Assembly (NCBI RefSeq): GCF_010093185.1 | Contig: NZ_PDWL01000006.1 | Span: 96,969-160,968 of the forward strand | Source: Pseudoxanthomonas jiangsuensis | GTDB taxonomy: Bacteria; Pseudomonadota; Gammaproteobacteria; Xanthomonadales; Xanthomonadaceae | Direction: 5' to 3' | DNA length: 64,000 bases | Shown: piece by piece, positions 9,346 to 18,930 of the stretch | Numbering within the stretch: position 1 is the first letter of the stretch | Layout: every line of letters starts with the position of its first letter | The notes under the pieces: generated by a model | The model's input: the letters and a program-made list of their open reading frames with translations, nothing else | Databases searched by the model: none | What the model was told of the DNA's origin: nothing | Program-made: the position numbers and the translations under genes

Positions 9346-10126
9346 TGAACCTGACCCTCAACTGGCCGCCGCGGGCGGTGGTGGCGGTGGGCAAAGGAAC
9401 CGGCCACTGCATCTGCTGGCCGGCCAGGACGTAGCCCAGCAGGCCGGGAACCAGCTCGGTGCGCTGGCCCTGGCCATCGACCCAGGCCAGCCCGCTGAGC
9501 CGGACCCGCTGGCGGCCCGGATTGGCGACCACCAGCAGGCTGCCCGCCTCGTGCGGCTGCAGGCTCGCGGCCAGGGCCGGACGGGTGTCCGGGCGGGCCT
9601 CGGTCTGCCGCGAGGGACTGAGCGGCCCGGTGCCCTCGGCCAGCACGAACGCCGGGATGGAATAGCGCAGCAGGAACTGCAGGCCCGGGTCCTGGCCGCG
9701 CTCGCGCTCGTGCGGCAGCTCGTCCACGGTCAGGCGGTAGGCGGCTTCGGCCTGCAGGGGCGCGGCCTGCGGGCGGATCAGGCGGACCAGCTGCTGCTCG
9801 CCCGCGGCCACTTCCAGGATCGCCGGGCTGGCGACCAGGTCGCGGCTGGGCTCGAGCTGCTCGCCGCCGTCGCCCTGGGTCCAGCGCGACACCCGGACCT
9901 GGGCGCGCAGCGTCCCGGTCCCGGTGTTGGTCAGCCACAGCGCCTGCGAGCGCTCGCCGGGCGCGAACTCGACCAGGATCGGATTGACCTGCAAGTCGGC
10001 CGCCTGCGCGGCCGGCCCGGTCCAGGCCAGGCCGGCCGCCAGCAGCCAGCCGATGCCGCGGAGGCGGCCGCGCGCCGGGCGCGGCCTTTGCGCCCGGGAG
10101 GCCGGGCCGGTACCTGCGTGGTCCAT
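9296..10126 (-). CDS. Fimbrial periplasmic chaperone (first copy)
   Basis: PapD/CsuC-type chaperone of 276 residues. After a signal peptide ending near AQA, the first Ig-like domain carries ALWLTNTGTGTLRAQVRVSRW and AYRLTVDELP. The second domain has SLLVVANPGRQRVRLSGLAW and GLLGYVLAGQQMQWPVP. The ATG at 10126 was chosen because GAGG precedes it and the signal peptide follows. It starts 17 bases after the main pilin subunit and overlaps the usher gene, so the pilin-chaperone-usher-tip genes form one operon. Confidence 0.9.
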   Translation of the reverse strand: MDHAGTGPASRAQRPRPARGRLRGIGWLLAAGLAWTGPAAQAADLQVNPILVEFAPGERSQALWLTNTGTGTLRAQVRVSRWTQGDGGEQLEPSRDLVASPAILEVAAGEQQLVRLIRPQAAPLQAEAAYRLTVDELPHERERGQDPGLQFLLRYSIPAFVLAEGTGPLSPSRQTEARPDTRPALAASLQPHEAGSLLVVANPGRQRVRLSGLAWVDGQGQRTELVPGLLGYVLAGQQMQWPVPLPTATTARGGQLRVRFNDDASDQALPLDGAGR

Positions 10127-10143
10127 CGATCCTCGCGCAGCGG

Positions 10144-10650
10144 TCAGTAGGTGACGGTGGCGGTGATGGTATCCGCGTAGTCGCCGGCCGGCACGTTGAC
10201 GTTGCTGCTGCCCAGCACGCGGCCGTAGACCGGCACGGTCTGGTCGGTGCCGTCGCCGGTGCCGGCCTGGGTGGTGCCGGTGGTGTCGCCCCAGTTCTGG
10301 GTCAGGGCGGCGTCGCGGTACAGGCTGTAGGGAATGGTCTCGTTGAGGCTGGCGTGCTTCATCAGGCGGCTGGTGACCGAGCTGCCGTTGGCGCCCTGGT
10401 TGAGGGCGATCGCGTACGGGGTGCCGGTGGTGCAGTTCACCACCAGGGCGCCGTTGGCGGTGACGTCGCCGGCCGCCGAGCGGACGGTGTCCGGGAAGAC
10501 CACGTCCGAGCCGCCGGTGCGGAACTCGCAGGACTCGGTGATCTTGATCAGGACCTGGAAGGTATCGGTGTCGGTGGCGGCGTGGGCGTTGCCGGCCAGG
10601 GCGGCGGCGGACAGGGCGGCGGCGAGGGACAGCTTGGCGAACGGCTTCAT
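10144..10650 (-). CDS. Spore-coat-U pilin subunit (CsuA/B-like)
   Basis: Probable major subunit of the archaic chaperone-usher pilus. The 168-residue product has a clear signal peptide (MKPFAKLSLAAALSAAALAG, cleavage near AHA). A single spore-coat-U domain follows, with a donor-accepting strand region FQVLIKITESCEFRTG, VVNCTTGTPYAIALNQG and the terminal strand DTITATVTY. The ATG at 10650 has AGGAG nine bases upstream. Upstream in-frame codons lack a signal sequence and were rejected. It is the first gene of the operon and lies about 45 bases after a predicted sigma-54 start. Confidence 0.88.
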   Translation of the reverse strand: MKPFAKLSLAAALSAAALAGNAHAATDTDTFQVLIKITESCEFRTGGSDVVFPDTVRSAAGDVTANGALVVNCTTGTPYAIALNQGANGSSVTSRLMKHASLNETIPYSLYRDAALTQNWGDTTGTTQAGTGDGTDQTVPVYGRVLGSSNVNVPAGDYADTITATVTY

Positions 10651-10703
10651 CGGGAATGCTCCTGTGACGTTGCGGATGCAGGGGATGCGTTGCGGGCAGT
10701 CGG

Positions 10704-10720
10704 AGCAGGAACCGTGCCAA
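10704..10720 (-). promoter_or_regulatory. Sigma-54 promoter of the pilus operon
   Basis: On the minus strand the sequence TTGGCACGGTTCCTGCT matches the RpoN consensus YTGGCACGrNNNTTGCW at all defined positions but one, with GG and GC ten bases apart. Transcription should start roughly 12 bases beyond the GC, about 45 bases before the pilin ATG. No comparable sigma-70 site was seen. Confidence 0.7.
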
Positions 10721-10835
10721 GTATCCGGCGCTCCCCATTCCAGGGAACTCAAGGCGCCAGACGGTCCCGTGACATGACTGAATGCGCTTATTGTGACCCA
10801 GTCCGCGGAGTATTGCCGAACTGCTAGGCGAAAAA

Positions 10836-10860
10836 TGACGCATCGCGTCACTTTATTGAC
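10836..10860. promoter_or_regulatory. Enhancer region with FleQ-like box and palindrome
   Basis: Bases 10847-10860 read on the minus strand GTCAATAAAGTGAC, which fits the Pseudomonas FleQ consensus GTCaNTAAAtTGAC at all but one defined position. It overlaps a perfect palindrome TGACGC-ATC-GCGTCA at 10836-10850. Both lie about 130-150 bases upstream of the sigma-54 promoter, the normal distance for an enhancer-binding activator. A weaker related TTATTGTGAC lies at about 10788-10797. Identification as FleQ is inference. Confidence 0.5.
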
Positions 10861-10951
10861 GTGACTCGTTCAGGTGGTCATCTCTCGCTGAATAGGCGAT
10901 GGGGGAAACCGTCAAGTTCCCGCCCCGGACTCGCCGGCCGCGGAAGCACGC

Positions 10952-10980
10952 GTTCAGGAAGGCGCCGGATGGGCGATAAT
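10952..10980 (+). promoter_or_regulatory. map promoter, probably leaderless
   Basis: GATAAT at 10975-10980 ends six bases before the map ATG. The -35 (GTTCAG, 17 bases upstream) is weak. No Shine-Dalgarno sequence precedes the ATG, so transcription probably starts at or next to the start codon. Confidence 0.5.
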
Positions 10981-10986
10981 CCGGGC

Positions 10987-11766
10987 ATGAGCCTGCACCT
11001 GAAGACCCCCGAAGAAATCGAGAAGATGCGCGTCGCCGGCCGCCTGGCCGCCGAGGTGCTGGAGATGATCACGCCGCACGTCAAGCCGGGCGTGACCACC
11101 GAGGAACTGGACCGGATCTGCCACGAGCACATCGTCAACGTACAGGGCACGATCCCGGCCAACGTCGGCTACCGCGGCTATCCCAAGACCGTGTGCACCT
11201 CGGTCAACAACGTGATCTGCCACGGCATTCCCAGCGCGGGCAAGGTGCTCAAGGACGGCGACATCCTCAACATCGACGTCACCGTCATCAAGGACGGCTG
11301 GCACGGCGACACCAGCCGGATGTACTACGTCGGCACGCCCTCGGTGATGGCGAAGAGGCTGGTGGACGCGACCTTCGAGGCGATGTGGCGCGGGATCCGC
11401 GCGGTCCGTCCGGGCGCGACCCTGGGCGACGTCGGCCACGCGATCCAGAGCTACGCCGAGGGCGAGCGCTTCTCGGTGGTGCGCGAGTACTGCGGCCACG
11501 GCATCGGCAAGGTCTACCACGACGATCCGCAGGTGCTGCACTACGGCCGCCCGGGCGAGGGCCTGGTGCTGCGGCCGGGCATGACCTTCACCATCGAGCC
11601 GATGATCAACGAGGGCACCCGCTACACAAAGGTGCTGCCGGATGGCTGGACCGTGGTGACCAAGGACCGCAAGCTGTCGGCGCAGTGGGAACACATGGTC
11701 GCGGTGACCGAGGACGGCGTGGACGTGCTGACCCTGGCGCAGGGCCAGCAGCCGCCTCCGGCGTGA
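10987..11766 (+). CDS. map: Methionine aminopeptidase type I
   Basis: Removes the initiator methionine from nascent proteins. The 259-residue product begins MSLHLKTPEEIEKMRVAGRL. It contains the metal ligands of the pita-bread fold in LNIDVTVIKDGWHGDTS (two Asp), REYCGHGIGKVYHDDPQ (His), GMTFTIEPMI (Glu) and the C-terminal WEHMVAVTEDG (Glu). The ATG at 10987 matches the family start; an upstream in-frame ATG adds an unrelated basic segment and was rejected. It heads a block with glnD, dapD and dapE, as in other gammaproteobacteria. Confidence 0.97.
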   Translation: MSLHLKTPEEIEKMRVAGRLAAEVLEMITPHVKPGVTTEELDRICHEHIVNVQGTIPANVGYRGYPKTVCTSVNNVICHGIPSAGKVLKDGDILNIDVTVIKDGWHGDTSRMYYVGTPSVMAKRLVDATFEAMWRGIRAVRPGATLGDVGHAIQSYAEGERFSVVREYCGHGIGKVYHDDPQVLHYGRPGEGLVLRPGMTFTIEPMINEGTRYTKVLPDGWTVVTKDRKLSAQWEHMVAVTEDGVDVLTLAQGQQPPPA

Positions 11767-11774
11767 GCGCCGGC

Positions 11775-14443
11775 ATGGGCAGCACGTTCCCGCCCGATGC
11801 TTCCGCCGCCGTCGCGGTGGACGACAGCGACGCCGGCTGGGCCGCGCGCGCGCGCGAGGTGCTCGGCCAGGCCGACGCACGCCTGGCGCGCCGTTACGGT
11901 CCCGACGCCGACATCGACCGCCTGCTGGCCCTGCGCGCGCGCGCCGTCGACGAGCTTTTGCGCCAGGCCTGGCAGCGGTGCCTGCCGGCCGGTGCGCCGC
12001 TGGCGCTGTTCGCGGTCGGCGGCTACGGCCGCGGCGAGCTGTTCCCGCGTTCGGACATCGACCTGCTGGTGCTGGGCGATGCGTCGGCGCAGGAGGCGCG
12101 TCACGCCGAGCTGTCGCGGTTCTTCGCCCTGCTCTGGGACGTCGGCCTGCCGGTGGGGCATGCGGTGCGCTCGCCGGAACAGTGCACCGCGGCGGCGGCC
12201 GACCAGACGGTGATGACCGCCCTGCTGGAGTCGCGGCCGCTGGTCGCCGACGCCGCGGCGCAGGCGGCGCTCGCCGCGGCGATCGCGCCGGAAAGGATCT
12301 GGCCGCCGCGCGACTTCTTCGAGGCCAAGCGCGGAGAACTGCGCGCGCGCCACCAGCGCTACGGCGACACCTCCGACAACCTCGAACCCAACATCAAGGA
12401 CGGCCCCGGCGGCCTGCGCGACCTGCACACGCTGGGCTGGATGGCCCTGCGCGCGTTCGGCGTGCGCGGGCTGGAGGCAGTGGTCGGCCTGGGCCAGCTC
12501 GGTCCGGACGAGGCCGCCGCGCTGGCGCGCGAGCGCCGCGCCCTGGGCCGGCTGCGTTTCGGCCTGCACCTGGTGGCCGGGCGGCCGGAGGAGCGGCTGC
12601 GCTTCGACTACCAGAAGGCCCTGGCCCAGCGCCTGGGCTTCGCCGACGACGACCACAGCCTGGGCGTCGAGAAGATGATGCAGGGCTTCTACCGCAGCGC
12701 GGCGATCGTGCGCCGGATCAGCGACCGGCTTTTGCAGCGCTTCGAGGAGACCTTCGACGGCGAGGCCGCGCCCGAGCCGCTGAACCCGGACTTCGCCCTG
12801 CGCCGCGGCTACCTGGCCGCCAACGCACCGTACTGGCCGGAGGCCGACCTGCGCGAGGTGCTGGCGCTGTTCGCGACTTGGGCGGCGCACCCGCAGGTGC
12901 GCGGGCTGCACTCGCGCACCGCGCGCGCGCTGGCCGAGTCACTGCCGCGGCTGCCGTCCTACACCGCCGCCGGGCCGGCCGCGCGCGAGCGCTTCATGGC
13001 CCTGATGCGCGGCCCGCGCGCGGTCCAGACCCTGACCCGGATGGCGCGCCTGGGCGTGCTCGGCCAGTACCTGCCGGCGTTCGCGCAGGTCTCCGGGCGG
13101 ATGCAGTTCGACCTGTTCCACGTCTACACCGTGGACCAGCACACGCTGATGGTGCTGGCGAACCTGGCTGGCTTCGCTGGCGGCCAGGCCGACGCGCGCT
13201 TCTCCATCGCCCACGAGGTGTGGCCGCGGCTGCGCAAGCCGGAGCTTCTGCTGCTGGCCGGCCTGTTCCACGACATCGCCAAGGGCCGCGGCGGCGACCA
13301 TTCCGAACTGGGCGCGGTGGACGCGCGCGAGTTCTGCCGGGCGCACGGCCTGAGCGAGGCCGATACCGGCCTGGTCGTGTGGCTGGTGGAACAGCATCTG
13401 CGGATGTCGGTGACCGCACAGAAGCAGGACATCTCCGATCCGGAGGTGGTGCACGCCTTCGCCACCCTGGTCGGCGACCGCGAGCGCCTGGACTACCTGT
13501 ACCTGCTGACCTGCGCCGACATCGCCGGGACCAGCCCCAAGCTGTGGAACGCCTGGAAGGACCGGCTGCTGGCCGACCTCTACCTGTCCACCCGGCGGGT
13601 GCTGCGCGAAGGCCTGGAGGTGCCGGTGGACGCCGAGGCGCGGGTGGCCGAGGCGCGCGCGGAGACCCATGCCCTGCTGCGCGAGCGCGGGCTGGATGAC
13701 GCCACCATCGCGCGCCAGTTCGCCGAGATGCCGGACGAGGGTTTCCTGCGCTTCCGCCCCGAGCAGCTGGCCTGGCAGGCCGCCTCGCTGGTCCGGGTGC
13801 GCAAGGGCGACACCCGGGTGGCGGTGCGCCGCATCGACGGCAAGTCCGGCGGCGAGTCCTGCGACCGGGGCGGGGCGCTGGAGGTGTTCGTGCACTCGCC
13901 CGACCGCGACGGCCTGTTCGCCGCGATCGTCGCCACCCTGGACCGGCACGGCTACGGCATCCACCAGGCGCGGGTGCTGATGGGTCCCAATGGCACCGTG
14001 TTCGACACCTTCGAAGTGCTGCCGGCCGACAGCTTCGCCAGCGGCGACCCGCACCAGCTCGAGCAGGCCCTGGCCCAGGCACTGTCCGGAACCTCGCTCG
14101 ACCAGGTGCGCGCGCCGCGTCGGGCCGCGCCGCGGCAGCTGCGCCACTTCCGCTTCCCGCCGCAGGTGGAGTTCAACGCCACCGCCGACGGCCGCCGCAG
14201 CCTGTTCGGGCTGGTCTGCCCCGACCGCCCCGGGCTGCTGGCCGACGTCGCCCAGGCCCTGCGCGCCTGCGGCCTGCGGGTGCACGACGCGCGCATCGCC
14301 ACCTTCGGCGAGCGCGCCGAGGACCTGTTCCAGATCACCGACGAACACGACCAGCCGCTGGACGCCGCCCGGCAGGACGCCCTGCGCGCCGAGCTGCGCG
14401 CCCGGCTGGATCCCGACAGCACATCCCAAGGAGCCGCCCGCTG

Positions 14444-14444
<1 letters not shown>
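11775..14444 (+). CDS. glnD: Bifunctional uridylyltransferase/uridylyl-removing enzyme
   Basis: Nitrogen sensor that adds UMP to, or removes it from, PII proteins depending on glutamine. The 889-residue product has the nucleotidyltransferase motif [15 protein letters not shown] (82-96). The HD hydrolase domain has its HD pair at about 499-500 in [15 protein letters not shown]. Two C-terminal ACT domains lie at about 700-780 and 805-885 and bind glutamine. Length equals the family norm. An in-frame GTG at 11763 overlaps the map stop (GTGA) and could be the true start; the ATG is four codons further on. The end overlaps dapD by one base. Confidence 0.96.
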
Positions 14445-15349
<905 letters not shown>

Positions 15350-15353
15350 CGGC

Positions 15354-15710
15354 ATGACCACGGTCTACGGCCTCAATAACTGCGACACCTGCAAGAAGGC
15401 GACCAGGTGGCTGGACCGCTTCGGCGTGGCCTACGCCTTCGTCGACTACCGCGAGCACAAGCCCGCGCCGGAGACGCTGGTGGAATGGGCGGGCAAGGCC
15501 GGCGGCTTCGATGCCCTGGTCAACAAGTCCTCGACCACCTGGCGGCAGCTGCCGGAGAGCCGCAAGGCGCCCGGCAGCGAGGCCGAGTGGAAGTTGCTGC
15601 TGCGCGAGCACCCGCAGCTGGTGCGGCGGCCGGTGGTGGTGAAGGACGACGGCAGCTTCAGCCAGGGCTTTTCCGACAATGGCTTCAAGAAGCTGTTCGG
15701 CGTGGGCTGA
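15354..15710 (+). CDS. ArsC/Spx-family thioredoxin-fold protein (YffB-like)
   Basis: A small 118-residue protein of the arsenate reductase/Spx family. It starts [20 protein letters not shown], with a CxxC pair at Cys10 and Cys13, and has the later RRPVVV segment typical of the family (before the [10 protein letters not shown] end). The family's E. coli member YffB also lies next to dapE. Its physiological role is not settled, and a glutathione-dependent thiol reductase is one suggestion. It starts four bases after dapD and belongs to the same operon. Arsenate reduction is unlikely because no ars genes are near. Confidence 0.85.
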   Translation: MTTVYGLNNCDTCKKATRWLDRFGVAYAFVDYREHKPAPETLVEWAGKAGGFDALVNKSSTTWRQLPESRKAPGSEAEWKLLLREHPQLVRRPVVVKDDGSFSQGFSDNGFKKLFGVG

Positions 15711-15723
15711 GGGCGGGCGGCCG

Positions 15724-16854
15724 ATGAGCGACGTGCTCGACCTCACCTGCGACCTGATCGCGCGCGCTTCGGTCACCCCGGACGACGCCGGCTGCCAGGC
15801 GCTGATCGCCGGGCGCCTGCGCCAGGCCGGCTTCGCCTGCGAGCACCTGCGCTACGGCCAGGTCGACAACCTCTGGGCCACCCACGGCAGCGGCGAGGGG
15901 CCGGTGCTGGTCCTGCTCGGCCATACCGACGTGGTCCCGCCCGGTCCGCGCGAGGCCTGGACCAGCGACCCGTTCGCGCCGGACATCCGCGACGGCGTGC
16001 TCTACGGCCGTGGCGCGGCCGACATGAAGTCCGGGGTGGCCGCGTTCGTGGTCGCCGCCGAGCGCTTCGCCGCCGCCCATCCCGACCACCCCGGCACCCT
16101 GGCCCTGCTGCTGACCTCCGACGAGGAGGGCGACGCGATCGACGGCGTGCGCCGGGTCGCGCAGACCTTCCGCGAGCGCGGCCAGCGGATCGACTGGTGC
16201 ATCACCGGCGAGCCGTCCTCCACCGCGAGACTGGGCGACCTGTTGCGCGTGGGCCGCCGCGGCAGCCTGTCGGCGACGCTGACCATCAAGGGCGTGCAGG
16301 GCCACGTCGCCTACCCGCACAAGGCGCGCAATCCGATCCACCTGGCCGCGCCGGCGCTGGCCGAACTGACCGCCCGGGTCTGGGACGGGGGCTACGAAAG
16401 CTTCCCGCCGACCAGCCTGCAGGTCAGCAACATCCACGCCGGCACCGGCGCCAACAACGTCATCCCCGGCGAACTGCAGGTGCTGTTCAACCTGCGCTAC
16501 AACCCGCACTGGGACGCGCCCAAGCTGGAGGCGGAGATCGCCGCGCTGCTGGACCGGCACGGCCTCGAGTACGCGCTGCGCTGGCACCGCAGCGGCGAGC
16601 CGTTCTACACCCCGGAAGGCCGGCTGCGCGCGGTGGCGCGCGAGGTGCTGGGCCGCTTCGCCGGCGCGCGGCCGGAGGAAAGCACCGGCGGCGGCACCTC
16701 CGATGCGCGCTTCATCGCTCCGCTGGGCGCGCAGTGCATCGAGGTCGGACCGGTCAACGCCAGCATCCACCAGGTCGACGAACACGTCGCCGTCGCCGAC
16801 CTGGAGGCCTTGCCCGAGCTCTACCTGCAACTGGTCGAACGCCTGCTCCTGTAG
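15724..16854 (+). CDS. dapE: Succinyl-diaminopimelate desuccinylase
   Basis: Zinc hydrolase that removes succinate from N-succinyl-LL-diaminopimelate. The 376-residue product is of family length. Metal and catalytic residues are visible: H67 in [10 protein letters not shown]100 in [10 protein letters not shown], and E134/E135 in [21 protein letters not shown] and a C-terminal His in NASIHQVDE are also present. The ATG at 15724 fits the family start [20 protein letters not shown]. It closes the map-glnD-dapD-yffB-like-dapE block and ends 11 bases from the convergent UbiB-like gene. Confidence 0.97.
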   Translation: MSDVLDLTCDLIARASVTPDDAGCQALIAGRLRQAGFACEHLRYGQVDNLWATHGSGEGPVLVLLGHTDVVPPGPREAWTSDPFAPDIRDGVLYGRGAADMKSGVAAFVVAAERFAAAHPDHPGTLALLLTSDEEGDAIDGVRRVAQTFRERGQRIDWCITGEPSSTARLGDLLRVGRRGSLSATLTIKGVQGHVAYPHKARNPIHLAAPALAELTARVWDGGYESFPPTSLQVSNIHAGTGANNVIPGELQVLFNLRYNPHWDAPKLEAEIAALLDRHGLEYALRWHRSGEPFYTPEGRLRAVAREVLGRFAGARPEESTGGGTSDARFIAPLGAQCIEVGPVNASIHQVDEHVAVADLEALPELYLQLVERLLL

Positions 16855-16865
16855 GCGCCGCAGGC

Positions 16866-18539
16866 TCAATGCGGCCCGTGCTGCTCGTTCGGCCGCGCCT
16901 TGCGGTCGCGCAGGAGCGCGCTGAGGGCGATCGCCAGGCCCAGCACGCTGGCGATCAGGAACAGCCCCACCGCCAGCGCCGGGTAGCCGAACAGGTGGGT
17001 GGGCGTGTCCACCCGCATCAGCATCGCCGAGGAGACCAGCAGCGCCGCGGTCACCACCGCCGCGGCGATCCGGTTGGCGATCTTCTGCATGTTCTCCATC
17101 AGCCGCGAATGCTCCAGCCCGTCCAGGCGGATCTGCAGCCGGTTCTCGGCGATCAGCGACAGGGCGTCGGACAGCTTGCGCGGCGCGTCGCGCAGCAGAC
17201 CCTGCACCTCCAGCAGCTCGCCGGCCAGGTTGGCGCTGGAGAACGAGCGCCGCAGCTGCGCGCGCATGATCGATTCCAGGTGCGACTCCACCAGCGCGCG
17301 CACGTCCATCTGCGGGTCCAGGGCGTCGGCCACCCGCTCCAGGTTGAGCAGGGTCTTGCCCAGCAGGCTGATCTCGGCCGGCACCCGCAGCCCGCGCTCG
17401 GCCGCGCAGCCGACCAGGTCCAGCAGCAGCCGTCCTTCCGAGGTGCGGCGGCCGCCGGTGGCGTAGCGCGCCACCAGCTGGCCGGTGTCGCGCGCGAACG
17501 CGGTCTCGTCGAACTGCTCCAGGCGGGTGCCGATCGCCACCAGTTCGCGGGCCACGTCCTCGCCGCGCGCGTCCACCGCGGCGAACAGCAGCTTGAGCAG
17601 GCGCTCGCGCATCCGCGGCGGCACCTGCGCGACCATGCCCAGGTCGATCAGCGCCAGCCGCCCGTCGTCGCACAACAGGACATTGCCCGGATGCGGATCG
17701 GCGTGGATGTCGCCGTTCACGAACACCTGGTCCAGGTAGGCGCGCATCAGCTCGGCCGCCGGGGTGGCCAGGTCCAGCTCGGTGCGGCGCAGGCCGGAGA
17801 CCGCGGTCACCTTCTGGCCGTGGACCAGCTCCATGGTCAACACCCGCGAGGTGCACAGGCCCCAGACCGGCGCCGGCACGTACAGCTGCGGATACGCGGA
17901 CAGGCGCTCGCGGAAGCGTTCCAGGTTCTCGGCCTCGCGCCGGTAATCCAGCTCCAGCAAGAGGATCTTGCGGAACTCGGCGATCCAGTCGGCGAAGTGC
18001 AGGCGGCGGCCGGTCTCGGTCAGCGCGTCGGCGGTGCCGGCCAGGCCGGCCAGCACCTCCAGGTCCAGACGGATCGCCTGATCCATGCCCGGCCTTTGCA
18101 CCTTGACCGCGACCTCGCGGCCGTCGCGCAGCACCGCGCGGTGCACCTGGGCCAGCGAGGCGGCGGCCAGCGGCACCGGATCGAAGGAGGCGAACAGGCG
18201 CCCGATCCTTGCGCCCAGTTCCTCCTCGACGATCTTCTCCACAACCGTGGTGTCGACCGGCGCGACCTCGTCCTGGATCCGGTCCAGGGCGTCGATGTAG
18301 GCCGCCGGCACCAGGTCCGGGCGGGTGGACAGCGATTGGCCGAGCTTGATGAAGGCCGGCCCCAGCGATTCCAGGTCGGCGGCGAAGGCCTGGGCCTCGG
18401 CGATGCCGGAGGCGTCGGCGATGGTCGGCTCGACCGGCGGCGCATGGCTCCAGTCCATGCCGGTGAGGATCCGCCGGTGGCGGGCGAGGCGGGCGACGAC
18501 CTGGGCGGTACGGGCCAGGCGCTGGGTGGTGTCGGGCAA
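16866..18539 (-). CDS. UbiB/ABC1 (ADCK) atypical kinase-like protein
   Basis: A 557-residue member of the UbiB/AarF family, linked to ubiquinone or lipid homeostasis. Family motifs are AFIKLGQSLSTR (KxGQ at 65-68), AVKVQRPGM, NGDIHADPHPGN (catalytic loop) and ALIDLGM. Two C-terminal transmembrane helices (from about residue 495 to 545) anchor it in the inner membrane. The best start is a TTG at 18539, because GGGAG lies just upstream and the family N-terminus follows; an internal ATG at residue 28 is the alternative. It is not beside ubiE/ubiJ, so it may be a UbiB paralogue. Confidence 0.88.
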   Translation of the reverse strand: MPDTTQRLARTAQVVARLARHRRILTGMDWSHAPPVEPTIADASGIAEAQAFAADLESLGPAFIKLGQSLSTRPDLVPAAYIDALDRIQDEVAPVDTTVVEKIVEEELGARIGRLFASFDPVPLAAASLAQVHRAVLRDGREVAVKVQRPGMDQAIRLDLEVLAGLAGTADALTETGRRLHFADWIAEFRKILLLELDYRREAENLERFRERLSAYPQLYVPAPVWGLCTSRVLTMELVHGQKVTAVSGLRRTELDLATPAAELMRAYLDQVFVNGDIHADPHPGNVLLCDDGRLALIDLGMVAQVPPRMRERLLKLLFAAVDARGEDVARELVAIGTRLEQFDETAFARDTGQLVARYATGGRRTSEGRLLLDLVGCAAERGLRVPAEISLLGKTLLNLERVADALDPQMDVRALVESHLESIMRAQLRRSFSSANLAGELLEVQGLLRDAPRKLSDALSLIAENRLQIRLDGLEHSRLMENMQKIANRIAAAVVTAALLVSSAMLMRVDTPTHLFGYPALAVGLFLIASVLGLAIALSALLRDRKARPNEQHGPH

Positions 18540-18650
18540 GGCGGCTCTCCCCTGTGCGGTCTGCGTGTTGCAGCGGCGCGTCGTAGCGGCACGGGCCGTC
18601 GCGGCTGCAGGCGGCGGCAGTATTGGCCGGTCTGCGTGAGGGGGGCGTCA

Positions 18651-18664
18651 GTTGCCCAGGCAAC
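18651..18664. promoter_or_regulatory. Palindrome upstream of the asnB leader promoter
   Basis: GTTGCC-CA-GGCAAC is a perfect inverted repeat ending two bases before the -35-like TTGCGC. It could bind a transcription factor acting on the asnB leader promoter. No factor can be assigned. Confidence 0.35.
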
Positions 18665-18666
18665 GG

Positions 18667-18696
18667 TTGCGCGGCGCTCCCGGGGCGGGTTAGTGT
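18667..18696 (+). promoter_or_regulatory. Promoter of the asnB leader transcript
   Basis: TTGCGC and TAGTGT are 18 bases apart. The -10 ends six bases before the leader-peptide ATG, which lacks a Shine-Dalgarno sequence, so the leader mRNA is probably leaderless. Confidence 0.45.
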
Positions 18697-18702
18697 CGGC
18701 CC

Positions 18703-18801
18703 ATGCTTTCTGTCCTCCGCGCCAACCCGGCCAATTCGAACCGCAACAATATTGCGGTCAATAACCGTGCGCGGCCGATGCGGGGGCGCGACCAGGCATA
18801 A
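18703..18801 (+). CDS. asnB leader peptide (Asn-rich attenuation peptide)
   Basis: A 32-codon open frame, ATG to TAA, with seven asparagine codons at positions 8, 11, 13, 15, 16, 20 and 21, i.e. seven of 14 residues between 8 and 21. It is followed by mutually exclusive RNA hairpins and then by asnB. The frame ends at 18801, between the antiterminator strand (18772-18784) and its partner (18828-18840), where an attenuation leader peptide should end. Ribosome stalling on Asn codons when charged tRNA-Asn is scarce would leave strand 2 free and allow read-through into asnB. Too short for ordinary gene calls; codon content and position are the evidence. Confidence 0.8.
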   Translation: MLSVLRANPANSNRNNIAVNNRARPMRGRDQA

Positions 18802-18840
18802 GCGGCACAGCCTGGACGAACCGGAAACCCGCATCGGCCG
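18772..18840 (+). promoter_or_regulatory. asnB antiterminator (segments 2 and 3)
   Basis: Thirteen bases at 18772-18784 (CGGCCGATGCGGG) are perfectly complementary to 18828-18840 (CCCGCATCGGCCG). The same 18828-18840 strand is also the 5' arm of the terminator, so the two structures exclude each other. The leader-peptide stop codon lies between the arms, so a ribosome finishing the peptide would mask segment 2. Confidence 0.75.
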
Positions 18841-18854
18841 ATGCGGGTTTTTTT
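18825..18854 (+). terminator. asnB attenuator terminator
   Basis: A perfect inverted repeat of 13 bases per arm (18825-18837 with 18838-18850; the central GGCC forms the loop) runs into seven T residues. It lies 77 bases before the asnB ATG on the plus strand. It cannot serve the neighbouring UbiB-like gene, which is transcribed away from it. Confidence 0.9.
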
Positions 18855-18930
18855 GTGTCCGGGAAGTGCCAATGCATGGCCGCGATGCACGCGCCAATCC
18901 GTAACACCACCCACACCCAGGAGTTTTCCC

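Noticed and set aside
18825..18854. Terminator at 18825-18854 as an end signal for the UbiB-like gene
   Set aside because: That gene reads on the minus strand away from this site. The T-run is on the plus strand ahead of asnB, so it belongs to the asnB leader.
18703..18930. T-box riboswitch for asnB
   Set aside because: No T-box consensus or specifier stem is seen. The leader instead encodes an Asn-rich peptide with alternative hairpins.
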